From Aureimonas glaciei (lineage in GTDB: Bacteria; Pseudomonadota; Alphaproteobacteria; Rhizobiales; Rhizobiaceae): a DNA stretch of 64,000 nt. The notes below the pieces were generated by a model. The model was given only the letters and a program-made list of their open reading frames with translations. It was not told the DNA's origin and did not search any database. The translations under genes and the position numbers were made by a program. Numbering within the stretch: the first letter of the stretch is position 1; every line of letters begins with the position of its first letter. The DNA is taken from positions 248,001 through 312,000 of the forward strand of contig NZ_BMJJ01000001.1 in NCBI RefSeq assembly GCF_014643375.1. Reading direction: 5' to 3'. Positions 57,208-64,000 of the stretch are shown piece by piece.

Positions 57208-57503
57208 CCCGGAAGGTTGTCTGGGACCCGAGGGCACTGGACGACTTCGATAAGATTCTTGCCTTTCTGTCCGAGCAGAACCCAGTTGCTGCCGACGCTC
57301 TCGCATTGAAGATCAAGACGACCCTCGAACGTCTCGCGCATTATCCGACTGGAAGGCGCAGCCGTGCCGAAGGCTATTTTGAGAAGCCGGTGACCGGCAG
57401 GCCCTACACCATCGCATACGAACTAACCGATGCGGCTGTCGTCGTGATCCGCCTTGTCCATCAACGTCGCGACTGGCCGGAGGGCGGCTGGCCGAAGGGC
57501 TGA
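57204..57503 (+). CDS. ParE/RelE-superfamily toxin
   Basis: 99 residues, type II toxin of the ParE/RelE fold. Starts VVWDPRALDDFDKILAFLSE, with a helical hairpin, then RPYTIAYEL and the C-terminal VIRLVHQRRDWP strand characteristic of the group. Whether it poisons DNA gyrase (ParE) or cleaves mRNA (RelE) cannot be read off. Translation coupled to the antitoxin. Codon use and GC are somewhat lower than neighbours (more A/T-rich codons such as GTTGTC, CATTAT), consistent with horizontal acquisition. Confidence 0.88.
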   Translation: MTRKVVWDPRALDDFDKILAFLSEQNPVAADALALKIKTTLERLAHYPTGRRSRAEGYFEKPVTGRPYTIAYELTDAAVVVIRLVHQRRDWPEGGWPKG

Positions 57504-57542
57504 CGTCTTGCCCTTCCCGGATCGTCCTGCCATGGTCCGGCC

Positions 57543-58034
57543 ATGGTTTCCAAACGGATCGGCCGCGACGCTGGCGGCAAGCGCAAATTCCTCGCGATCA
57601 TCGACGCGACGCCCGAATGCGGGCGGGCGGCCTCCTATGCCGCGCGCCGCGCCAAGGCGAGCGGCGGCGGCGCGGTGCTGCTCTACATCATCGAGCCGGC
57701 CGACTTCCAGCATTGGCTCGGGGTCGAGAAGATCATGCGCGCCGAGGCCGAGGCGGAGGCGCATTCGCGCCTGTCGAAGGTCGCCGAGGAGATCCGCGAA
57801 TCGGTTGGTGTCGAGCCGGAACTCGTCGTGCGCGAAGGCAAGACCATTGAGGAGATCACCGCGCTGATCGAGGCCGACCGCGAGATCGCCATCCTGGTCC
57901 TGGCCGCCGGCGATTCCAGCGAGGGTCCGGGACCGCTCGTCTCCTCGATCGCCGGCAAGGGCGCCGCCTTCCCGATTCCGGTGACGATCGTGCCGGCGAC
58001 GCTGACCGACGAGGAAATCGAAAGCCTCTGCTGA
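57543..58034 (+). CDS. Universal stress protein (UspA family)
   Basis: 163 residues, single Usp domain with KFLAIIDATPECGRAASYAA at the start and the adenosine-binding G-x2-G-x9-G-like end less clear (SSIAGKGAAFPIPVTIVP). Likely ATP or nucleotide-binding stress regulator in the cytoplasm, partners unknown. ATG 57543. Between the toxin-antitoxin pair and nfuA; in relatives it directly follows trpS, which marks the TA pair as an insertion. Confidence 0.85.
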   Translation: MVSKRIGRDAGGKRKFLAIIDATPECGRAASYAARRAKASGGGAVLLYIIEPADFQHWLGVEKIMRAEAEAEAHSRLSKVAEEIRESVGVEPELVVREGKTIEEITALIEADREIAILVLAAGDSSEGPGPLVSSIAGKGAAFPIPVTIVPATLTDEEIESLC

Positions 58035-58212
58035 ACGTCGACCGCAGTGTTCGATCCGCTGCCCCTTTCGCTGCCCGTCGGCCGTCGCTAGATAACGGGG
58101 CAGAAGCCGAACCGGTTTGCCGGGCCGGTCCTCGGGCGCAAGGCCCGATCTCATTCGACAGGAAGGGCCTTCCGCACGCCTGCGGACGGCAAGCCTCCCG
58201 AAAGGACGCGCC

Positions 58213-58773
58213 ATGTTCATCCAGACCGAAGTCACCCCCAATCCCGCCACGCTGAAATTCCTGCCGGGCCGGGTCGTGCTCGAGGAGGGGACGGCCGAGT
58301 TCCTGAGCCCGGACGACGCGGCCGAGCGTTCCCCGCTCGCCGCCCGGCTGATGGCGGTGCCCGGCGTCACTGCCGTCTTCTTCGGCTATGACTTCGTCAC
58401 CGTTTCCAAGGACGGCCCGGAATGGCAGCACCTGAAGCCGGCGATCCTCGCCGGGCTGATGGAGCATTTCATGTCGGACCAGCCGACCATGGCGCAGGCC
58501 GGCGCGGTGTCGGACAGCGGCGAGGAGTTCTTCGAGGAGGGCGACGCCGCGCTCGTCACGACGATCAAGGAACTGCTCGACACCCGCGTGCGCCCGGCCG
58601 TCGCCCAGGACGGCGGCGACATCACCTTCCGCGGCTTTCGCGAGGGCACGGTCTATCTCAACATGCGCGGCTCCTGCGCCGGCTGCCCGTCGTCGACGGC
58701 GACGCTGAAGCACGGCATCCAGAACCTGCTGCGCCACTTCGTGCCCGAGGTCGAATCCGTCGAGGCAATCTGA
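58213..58773 (+). CDS. nfuA: Fe-S scaffold/carrier protein NfuA (NifU C-terminal domain)
   Basis: Carries Fe-S clusters to target enzymes. 186 residues: N-terminal Nfu_N domain (MFIQTEVTPNPATLKFLPGR) and C-terminal NifU domain with CxxC Cys155/Cys158 in GSCAGCPSS, which binds a shared [4Fe-4S] cluster between monomers. AAAGGA lies 8 nt before ATG 58213; longer frames lack homology. Upstream of tsaB in the order common in rhizobia. Confidence 0.95.
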   Translation: MFIQTEVTPNPATLKFLPGRVVLEEGTAEFLSPDDAAERSPLAARLMAVPGVTAVFFGYDFVTVSKDGPEWQHLKPAILAGLMEHFMSDQPTMAQAGAVSDSGEEFFEEGDAALVTTIKELLDTRVRPAVAQDGGDITFRGFREGTVYLNMRGSCAGCPSSTATLKHGIQNLLRHFVPEVESVEAI

Positions 58774-58814
58774 CCGCCCTCGACTCCGGGCGAGCGAGAA
58801 GCTAACCGGCTGAT

Positions 58815-59522
58815 ATGACCGACCTCCTCCTGTGCATCGACACATCAGGGCCGCGCTGTGCCGTCTCCCTCCATGACGCAGGCGGCACGCGGCGGCTCGC
58901 CGCCATCGCTCCCGACATCGGCCGCGGCCATGCCGAAGTTCTAATGGGGCTGATCGAGGACGTGCTTAGCGAGGCCGGCGCGGGCTATCCCGACATCGCC
59001 AAGATCGCCGTCGTCGTCGGCCCCGGCTCGTTCACCGGCCTGCGCGTCGGCGTCGCCGCCGCCAAGGGCCTGGCGCTGGCGCTGACGAGGCCGCTGGTCG
59101 GCCTGTCCAGCCTGGAGGTCCTCGCCGAACCGCACTGGGGCGGGGAGGGCCGCGTGCTGGCCGTCAGCGACGCCAAGCGCGGCGAGGTCTATGCCGCGCT
59201 CTACGGTCGGAACGGAGCGGTGCTGGCCCCGCCGCAGGCCTTGCCTCCCGGGAATCTCGCAGCGCTCGTCGCCGGCACCCTGGCCGAAAGGCCGCTGATC
59301 GCCGTCGGCACGGGCGCCGGGATCGCGCGCGACGTCCTCGGCGATCAGCTCACCGGCATCGCCAATCCCGAAGGCCTGGCGGACATGGACGCCCTGACAC
59401 GTCTCGCGGCGGCGCGGGCGCCCGAGGGCCCGCTGCACCTTCTCTATCTGCGTGGCGCCGACGCCAAGCCGGCCGCACCGACCGGTATTTCGCACGCCGC
59501 CGAGCCGCCGTCGGCGGCCTGA
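58815..59522 (+). CDS. tsaB: tRNA t6A37 biosynthesis protein TsaB
   Basis: Non-catalytic member of the TsaBDE complex making N6-threonylcarbamoyladenosine at tRNA position 37. 235 residues of the ASKHA fold: LLLCIDTSGPRCAVSLHD, GRGHAEVLMGLIEDV, then VVVGPGSFTGLRVGVAAAKG which forms the dimer contact. Works with the TsaE domain at 14278-15804. 42 bp after nfuA. Confidence 0.95.
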   Translation: MTDLLLCIDTSGPRCAVSLHDAGGTRRLAAIAPDIGRGHAEVLMGLIEDVLSEAGAGYPDIAKIAVVVGPGSFTGLRVGVAAAKGLALALTRPLVGLSSLEVLAEPHWGGEGRVLAVSDAKRGEVYAALYGRNGAVLAPPQALPPGNLAALVAGTLAERPLIAVGTGAGIARDVLGDQLTGIANPEGLADMDALTRLAAARAPEGPLHLLYLRGADAKPAAPTGISHAAEPPSAA

Positions 59523-59623
59523 TCGGCAACCTTGTCGCAAGACCCGTCTGCTACGATGTTGAGCCAGAGCAGGCGAAGACCTGCCATGGCATGGCCGGGT
59601 TCCGGCAGCAGGGAGGAGAGGCG

Positions 59624-60148
59624 ATGTACTGGTATCTGCCTTGGGTCTGGACCGCGACCTTCTGGAACGAGTGGGCCGGCACGCTGCCGCTCGTCGCCGT
59701 GCCGATGCAGCCGGAAGACCTCGACTTCGTCGCCGACATCCACAGCCAGGCCTTCGATCGCCCTTGGTCCGGCGACGAATTCGCCGCGCTCCTGTCGCAG
59801 CCCGGAGCCTTCGGCTTCGTCGCCCGGCGGGTCGGGGCCCCGAGCAACGCCCCGGCCGGCTTCGTGCTGGCGAGGCTCGTCGCCGGCGAGGCCGAAATCC
59901 TGACCATCGCCGTCTCGCCAAAATTTCGCGGCCGCGGGGTCGGCCGCATGCTCATGGACCAGGTCCTGCAGCACCTGCATCAGGAAAGGGCCGACTCGCT
60001 CTTCCTCGAGGTCGACGAGGAGAACGCCGCCGCGATCGCCCTCTATCGCCGCCTGCGCTTTGCCGAGGTCGGCCGGCGTCCCGCCTACTACAGCGATGAT
60101 AGGGGGCGAAAGACTAGTGCGCTTGTCCTCAAGCGGGTGCTTGGGTAA
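59624..60148 (+). CDS. rimI: Ribosomal protein N-acetyltransferase RimI-like
   Basis: GNAT acetyltransferase, expected to acetylate the N-terminus of ribosomal protein S18 or related targets. 174 residues. An extra N-terminus MYWYLPWVWTATFWNEWAG of aromatic residues precedes the GNAT core (about 33-165): acetyl-CoA binding Q/RxxGxG/A motif FRGRGVGRML and EVDEENAAAIALYRRLRFAE. ATG 59624 has AGGAGAG upstream; an earlier in-frame ATG at 59591 lacks it. Next to tsaB as in many bacteria. Confidence 0.9.
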   Translation: MYWYLPWVWTATFWNEWAGTLPLVAVPMQPEDLDFVADIHSQAFDRPWSGDEFAALLSQPGAFGFVARRVGAPSNAPAGFVLARLVAGEAEILTIAVSPKFRGRGVGRMLMDQVLQHLHQERADSLFLEVDEENAAAIALYRRLRFAEVGRRPAYYSDDRGRKTSALVLKRVLG

Positions 60149-60283
60149 GCATCGGCGGGTCTTTCCACGGCGAGGCCTCAGCGATACCATGCCCTTGCTT
60201 GCTCTGATCCGTCGATTGTTCCGGCCGGCCCGTCTGGTCGCCCTGACGCGATCGGTTGCCCGGTCGCGCGGATTGCGTCTTTG

Positions 60284-61144
60284 ATGGCCTCGCTGCGCAT
60301 CGCCCTCCTCATCGTGGTGCTGACGCTGACGACGCTGGTGCTGCTGCCGCTGCAGGCGCTGGCGATCTGGCTAAAATGGCCCATCGCCCGCTATCTGCCG
60401 CTGCTCTGGCACCGCATCGCCTGTCCGCTGGCGGGTCTGAGGGTCATCGTCCACGGCACGCCGGCCACAGGGCGCCCGATGCTGGTCGTCGCCAACCACC
60501 AGTCCTGGGCCGACATCATCGCGCTCGGCGGCATCGTGCCGCTCTCCTTCATCGCCAAGTCCGAGGTCCGCACCTGGCCGGCCTTCGGACAACTCGCCCG
60601 GCTGCAGCGCACCGTCTTCGTCGCCCGCGACGAGCGCCGGCGCACCGGCGAGCAGGCCGACGCCATCGCCGAACGCCTCAGCCGCGGCGACGCCATGGTT
60701 CTGTTTGCCGAAGGCACGACCTCCGACGGCAATGCCGTGCTGCCGTTCAAGACCGCTTTGTTCGGCGCCGCGCAGACGGCGCTGAAGCAGTCGGGGGCCG
60801 AGGCCGTCGTGGTGCAGCCGGTCTCGATCGCCTATGTCAGGGCCCACGGCCTGCCGCTCGGCCGCTTCCACCGGCCGCTCGCCGCCTGGCCGGGCGATGT
60901 CACGCTCGGGCCCCATCTCGTCCGCTTCCTCAGGGAAGGGGCGATCGATGTCGAGATTTCCTTCGGCACGCCCATCCCCTTCACCCCCACCAGCGACCGC
61001 AAGGCCGTCGCCCGGGCGGCCGAGGCGGAGGTGCGGCGGCTGATGGGCCAGAGTCTCGCCGGTCACAGTCCGGCGGCCGATCCGCAGTCTTTGCCCGCAA
61101 ACGTTAATCACCGCTTGCGTCCCATGCCTGCCGAGCCGATATAG
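60284..61144 (+). CDS. olsA: Lysophospholipid / lyso-ornithine lipid O-acyltransferase (PlsC/OlsA type)
   Basis: Membrane acyltransferase of the PlsC family, 286 residues. An N-terminal membrane segment (ALLIVVLTLTTLVLLPLQAL) precedes catalytic HX4D, His72 to Asp77 (NHQSWAD), and substrate motif FAEGTTSDG near 144. PlsC-type members acylate lysophosphatidate; those near rimI/miaB in rhizobia are OlsA, which completes ornithine lipid from the OlsB product. I prefer OlsA because olsB is also in the window, but PlsC is possible. Start ATG 60284; a TTG directly before it is an alternative. Confidence 0.8.
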   Translation: MASLRIALLIVVLTLTTLVLLPLQALAIWLKWPIARYLPLLWHRIACPLAGLRVIVHGTPATGRPMLVVANHQSWADIIALGGIVPLSFIAKSEVRTWPAFGQLARLQRTVFVARDERRRTGEQADAIAERLSRGDAMVLFAEGTTSDGNAVLPFKTALFGAAQTALKQSGAEAVVVQPVSIAYVRAHGLPLGRFHRPLAAWPGDVTLGPHLVRFLREGAIDVEISFGTPIPFTPTSDRKAVARAAEAEVRRLMGQSLAGHSPAADPQSLPANVNHRLRPMPAEPI

Positions 61145-61177
61145 GAGATTGGCAGGACAGGTCTTCCAGAAGGGCGC

Positions 61178-62617
61178 ATGACTTCAAGTCACGACGATGG
61201 TTTAAGAGGGACAGGCGGCTCCACGGTACCCGGGCCGGCTGCGGCCCCGCCCCGCAAGGTCTTCATCAAGACCTATGGCTGCCAGATGAACGTCTATGAT
61301 TCGCAGCGCATGGGCGACGCCCTGGCCGGCGACGGCTACGAGCCGACAGAGGCGATCGACGAAGCCGACCTCATCCTCCTCAACACCTGCCACATCCGCG
61401 AGCGGGCGGCCGAGAAGATCTATTCCGAGCTCGGGCGCATCAATGTCCTGAAGCGTGAGCGCGCCGCCGTCGGCAAGTCGCTCAGCGTCGCCGTGGCCGG
61501 CTGCGTGGCGCAGGCGGAAGGGCGCGAGATTCTCGACCGCGCGAAGGTCGTCGACCTCGTCATCGGGCCGCAGACCTATCATCGCCTGCCGCAGGCGCTG
61601 GCCCGCGTCGCCGCCGGCGAGCGCGTCGTCGACACCGACTATGCCGTCGAGGACAAGTTCGCCCATCTGCCCGACGCCAAGCCGCGGCAGATCCTCGCCC
61701 GCGGCGTCACCGCCTTCCTCACCGTGCAGGAGGGTTGCGACAAGTTCTGCACCTTCTGCGTCGTGCCCTATACCCGCGGCGCCGAGGTTTCGCGTCCGAC
61801 CGCGCAGATCCTCGGCGAAGCAAGGCGGCTGGCCGAGGCCGGCGTGCGCGAGATCACCCTGCTCGGCCAGAACGTCAACGCCTGGGCCGGCGAGGATGGC
61901 GTCCCCATCGGCCTCGGCGATCTCCTGCGCCGGCTGGCGGAAATCCCGGGCATCGCCCGGCTGCGCTACACGACCTCGCACCCGCGCGACATGGGCGACG
62001 ATTTGATCGAGGCGCACCGCGACCTGCCGGCGCTGATGCCCTATCTGCACCTGCCGGTGCAGTCGGGCTCCGACCGCATTCTCAAGGCGATGAACCGCCG
62101 CCACAAGGCCGAGGACTATCTGCGCCTGGTCGAGAAGATCCGCCGCAGCCGCCCCGGCATCGCCTTGTCGGGCGATTTCATCGTCGGCTTTCCCGGCGAG
62201 ACCGAAGAGGATTTCCAGGCGACGCTCGATCTGGTGCGTACCGTCTTCTACGCCTCGGCCTATTCCTTCAGGTATTCGCCCCGCCCGGGAACGCCCGGTG
62301 CCGACCTGCCGGACCACGTGCCGGAGGCGGTGATGTCGGAGCGGCTGGAGCGCCTGCAGGCGCTCCTGCGCGAACAGAACCTCGCCTTCATGGGCTCGCT
62401 CGTCGGCCAGGAGATCGAGGTTCTCGTCGAGAAGCCCGGCCGCTATCCCCATCAGCTCGTCGGACGCTCGCCGTTTCTGCAGCCCGTCGTTCTGCCCCTT
62501 TCGGCCGGCGCCATCGGCGACGTCGTCAGGGTCAGGATCGACAGCCTCGTCGCGAATTCGCTGGTGGCCGTGGGGGCCAATCCCCCGGACAGGCAGCCTT
62601 TAAGGATGATCGCATGA
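61178..62617 (+). CDS. miaB: tRNA-2-methylthio-N6-dimethylallyladenosine synthase MiaB
   Basis: Radical-SAM methylthiotransferase modifying A37 of tRNAs reading codons starting with U. 479 residues: N-terminal MTTase domain whose first Cys is Cys35 (KTYGCQMN), with LLNTCHIRE and [12 protein letters not shown] providing two more cluster Cys; radical SAM cluster Cys187, Cys191, Cys194 (GCDKFCTFC); C-terminal TRAM domain. Sits before phoH-ybeY, the common alphaproteobacterial order; the ATGA overlap couples it to phoH. Ribosome site GAAGGG. Confidence 0.97.
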   Translation: MTSSHDDGLRGTGGSTVPGPAAAPPRKVFIKTYGCQMNVYDSQRMGDALAGDGYEPTEAIDEADLILLNTCHIRERAAEKIYSELGRINVLKRERAAVGKSLSVAVAGCVAQAEGREILDRAKVVDLVIGPQTYHRLPQALARVAAGERVVDTDYAVEDKFAHLPDAKPRQILARGVTAFLTVQEGCDKFCTFCVVPYTRGAEVSRPTAQILGEARRLAEAGVREITLLGQNVNAWAGEDGVPIGLGDLLRRLAEIPGIARLRYTTSHPRDMGDDLIEAHRDLPALMPYLHLPVQSGSDRILKAMNRRHKAEDYLRLVEKIRRSRPGIALSGDFIVGFPGETEEDFQATLDLVRTVFYASAYSFRYSPRPGTPGADLPDHVPEAVMSERLERLQALLREQNLAFMGSLVGQEIEVLVEKPGRYPHQLVGRSPFLQPVVLPLSAGAIGDVVRVRIDSLVANSLVAVGANPPDRQPLRMIA

Positions 62618-63660
62618 AGGCCATTCGTGGAGCGGTTCCCTCGTCCGGTGCGTCCGACATGGCGCATATCGTCCTCAGCTACGAGGACAACCGGTTGGCG
62701 AGCTCGCTCTTCGGACAGTTCGACGAGAATCTGGCGGTGATCGAGCAGAAGCTCGGCGTCGATGCCCGCACGCGCGGCAATCAGGTCGAACTGCGCGGCG
62801 ATCCCATGGCGAGCGAACAGGCGCGGCGCACCCTCGACCATCTCTACGGCCGGCTGCAGGGCGGTGCCGAGATCCAGAAGTCGGATGTCGAGGGCGCGAT
62901 CCGCATGGCCATCGCTCAGGACGACCAGCTGGTGCTGCCGACGCTGGAGAAGAAGGGCCGCATGTCGCTGGCGCAGATTTCGACGCGCAAGAAGACCATC
63001 CACGCCCGCACGTCGACGCAGGACGCCTACATGCGCGCGCTGGAGCGCGCCGAGCTGGTGCTCGGCGTCGGCCCGGCCGGCACCGGCAAGACCTATCTCG
63101 CCGTCGCCCATGCCGCCATGCTGCTTGAGCGCGGCCAGGTCGACCGCATCGTCCTGTCGCGCCCCGCGGTCGAAGCGGGCGAGCGGCTCGGCTTCCTGCC
63201 GGGCGACCTGAAGGAAAAGGTCGATCCCTATCTCCGGCCGCTCTACGACGCCCTCTACGACATGATGCCGGCCGAGAAGGTCGAGCGGGCGCTGGCTGCC
63301 GGCGCCATCGAGATCGCCCCGCTCGCCTTCATGCGCGGCCGCACCCTGTCCAATTGCTGCGTCATCCTCGACGAGGCGCAGAACACCACATCCATGCAGA
63401 TGAAGATGTTCCTGACCCGGCTCGGCGAGAATGCCCGCATGGTCGTCACCGGCGATCCCTCGCAGATCGATCTGCCGCCCGGCCAGAAGTCCGGTCTCGT
63501 CGAGGCGATGCGCGTGCTCGGCGACATTCCGAACGTCGTCACCGTGCGCTTCGAGGCCAAGGACGTCGTCCGCCATCATCTGGTCCAGGCGATCGTCGAG
63601 GCCTATGAGGCCGACAGCACCCGCAACCGCATCCCCGTCCTGCCCAGCGAGCGACAATGA
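62614..63660 (+). CDS. phoH: PhoH family ATPase
   Basis: Cytoplasmic P-loop ATPase, often cotranscribed with ybeY, linked to RNA metabolism and phosphate stress. 348 residues: an N-terminal domain (about 18-110) with [20 protein letters not shown], then PhoH ATPase with Walker [12 protein letters not shown] near 153 and [10 protein letters not shown]. Coupled by ATGA to both miaB and ybeY. AAGGA lies 7 nt before the ATG. Confidence 0.95.
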   Translation: MKAIRGAVPSSGASDMAHIVLSYEDNRLASSLFGQFDENLAVIEQKLGVDARTRGNQVELRGDPMASEQARRTLDHLYGRLQGGAEIQKSDVEGAIRMAIAQDDQLVLPTLEKKGRMSLAQISTRKKTIHARTSTQDAYMRALERAELVLGVGPAGTGKTYLAVAHAAMLLERGQVDRIVLSRPAVEAGERLGFLPGDLKEKVDPYLRPLYDALYDMMPAEKVERALAAGAIEIAPLAFMRGRTLSNCCVILDEAQNTTSMQMKMFLTRLGENARMVVTGDPSQIDLPPGQKSGLVEAMRVLGDIPNVVTVRFEAKDVVRHHLVQAIVEAYEADSTRNRIPVLPSERQ

Positions 63661-64000
63661 GCCAGCCTGCCGCCCAGCCGGCGCCGCCGCCACGGAGCGC
63701 GGCCGCCCCATCCGGGATCTTTTCCGGGTTGAGCGTGGCGCTCGCCGTCGACGACGAGGCCTGGCTGGACCAAGGCCTCGGCGATCTGGAGACCCTGGTT
63801 CTCCGGTGTCTCGCGGCATCGGCCGCGCGCCTGTCGCTGCCGCAGGACCTCGCCACGGAGCTCGGCGCGACCTTCGCCGACGATGCCGCCGTTCAGGCGC
63901 TCAACGCCGAGTGGCGCGGCATCGACAAGCCGACCAATGTCCTGTCCTTCCCGCTCGTCGATCTGGAGCCGGGCGACCTTCCCGGTCCGATGCTCGGCGA
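63657..64000 (+). CDS. ybeY: Endoribonuclease YbeY (3' end outside the window)
   Basis: Metal-dependent single-strand RNase in rRNA maturation and ribosome quality control. The visible 114 codons give an N-terminal Ala/Pro-rich extension, then LSVALAVDDEAWLDQGLGD and the family motif LNAEWRGIDKPTNVLSFP; the zinc-binding His3 motif (H-G-x-L-H-L-x-G-y-D-H) lies beyond the edge. ATG overlaps the phoH stop. Confidence 0.9.
   Translation, partial: MSQPAAQPAPPPRSAAAPSGIFSGLSVALAVDDEAWLDQGLGDLETLVLRCLAASAARLSLPQDLATELGATFADDAAVQALNAEWRGIDKPTNVLSFPLVDLEPGDLPGPMLG

Overview
The window is about 64 kb of GC-rich DNA (roughly two-thirds G+C by eye) from an alphaproteobacterial chromosome, most likely order Hyphomicrobiales (Rhizobiales). 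Signs of this are a DivL homologue with Tyr in place of the kinase His, the ChvG/ChvI two-component pair, a short HprK with an EIIA-Man/HPr regulatory PTS, AddAB instead of RecBCD, an OlsB/OlsA ornithine-lipid gene pair, ATP-dependent PckA, and the order lptC-lptA-lptB-rpoN-hpf-ptsN. No family or genus can be fixed from the sequence alone. From memory, most of these genes lie near the replication origin in rhizobial genomes, and two intergenic near-matches to the ParB site parS fit that.

Layout. 1-6.2 kb: a partial aldo/keto reductase, a BCCT osmolyte transporter, a DUF3422 membrane protein, and a small sugar-acid operon (SDR dehydrogenase plus DenD-like dehydrogenase) behind a 16-bp LacI-type palindrome. 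6.2-20 kb, all minus strand: ahcY, divL, a tsaE-amgK fusion, murU, addB, addA, trxA. 20-27.4 kb: a secreted Sel1-like protein, two short inverted-repeat elements, then chvI-chvG-hprK-EIIA-ptsH on the minus strand and a flavin-binding stress protein. 27.6-33.4 kb: pckA, arfB, a fasciclin protein, a Tat-exported MsrB, and a heat-shock unit (hsp20-DUF1150) with a sigma-32 promoter and a ROSE-like RNA thermometer. 32.9-38.2 kb, minus strand: ptsN, hpf, rpoN and the LPS-transport genes lptB, lptA, lptC. 38.5-45.9 kb: sppA, ihfB, lapA, coxG, two RNA methyltransferases, lspA, acuI, olsB. 46.3-56.9 kb: a DUF1236 protein, mutS, glnD-murJ, an acyltransferase, trpS. 56.9-64 kb: a ParD/ParE-type toxin-antitoxin pair, uspA, nfuA, tsaB, rimI, an OlsA/PlsC acyltransferase, miaB, phoH and the 5' part of ybeY.

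How the genes fit together. Most are housekeeping genes in tightly coupled operons (many ATGA or TGATG stop/start overlaps). Themes recur: envelope biogenesis (Lpt, MurJ, AmgK/MurU wall recycling, LspA, OlsA/OlsB), regulatory phosphotransfer (HprK, HPr, EIIA-Man, EIIA-Ntr, GlnD, RpoN, ChvGI, DivL), tRNA modification (TsaE, TsaB, MiaB) and DNA repair (AddAB, MutS). Accessory DNA is limited to the toxin-antitoxin pair, short palindromic repeats and a few gaps. I found no rRNA, tRNA, CRISPR array, IS element or prophage, and nothing that clearly amounts to a wholly new system. The most interesting items are the RNA thermometer, the tsaE-amgK fusion context, the repeat elements, the parS-like sites and the uncharacterised secreted Sel1-like protein.
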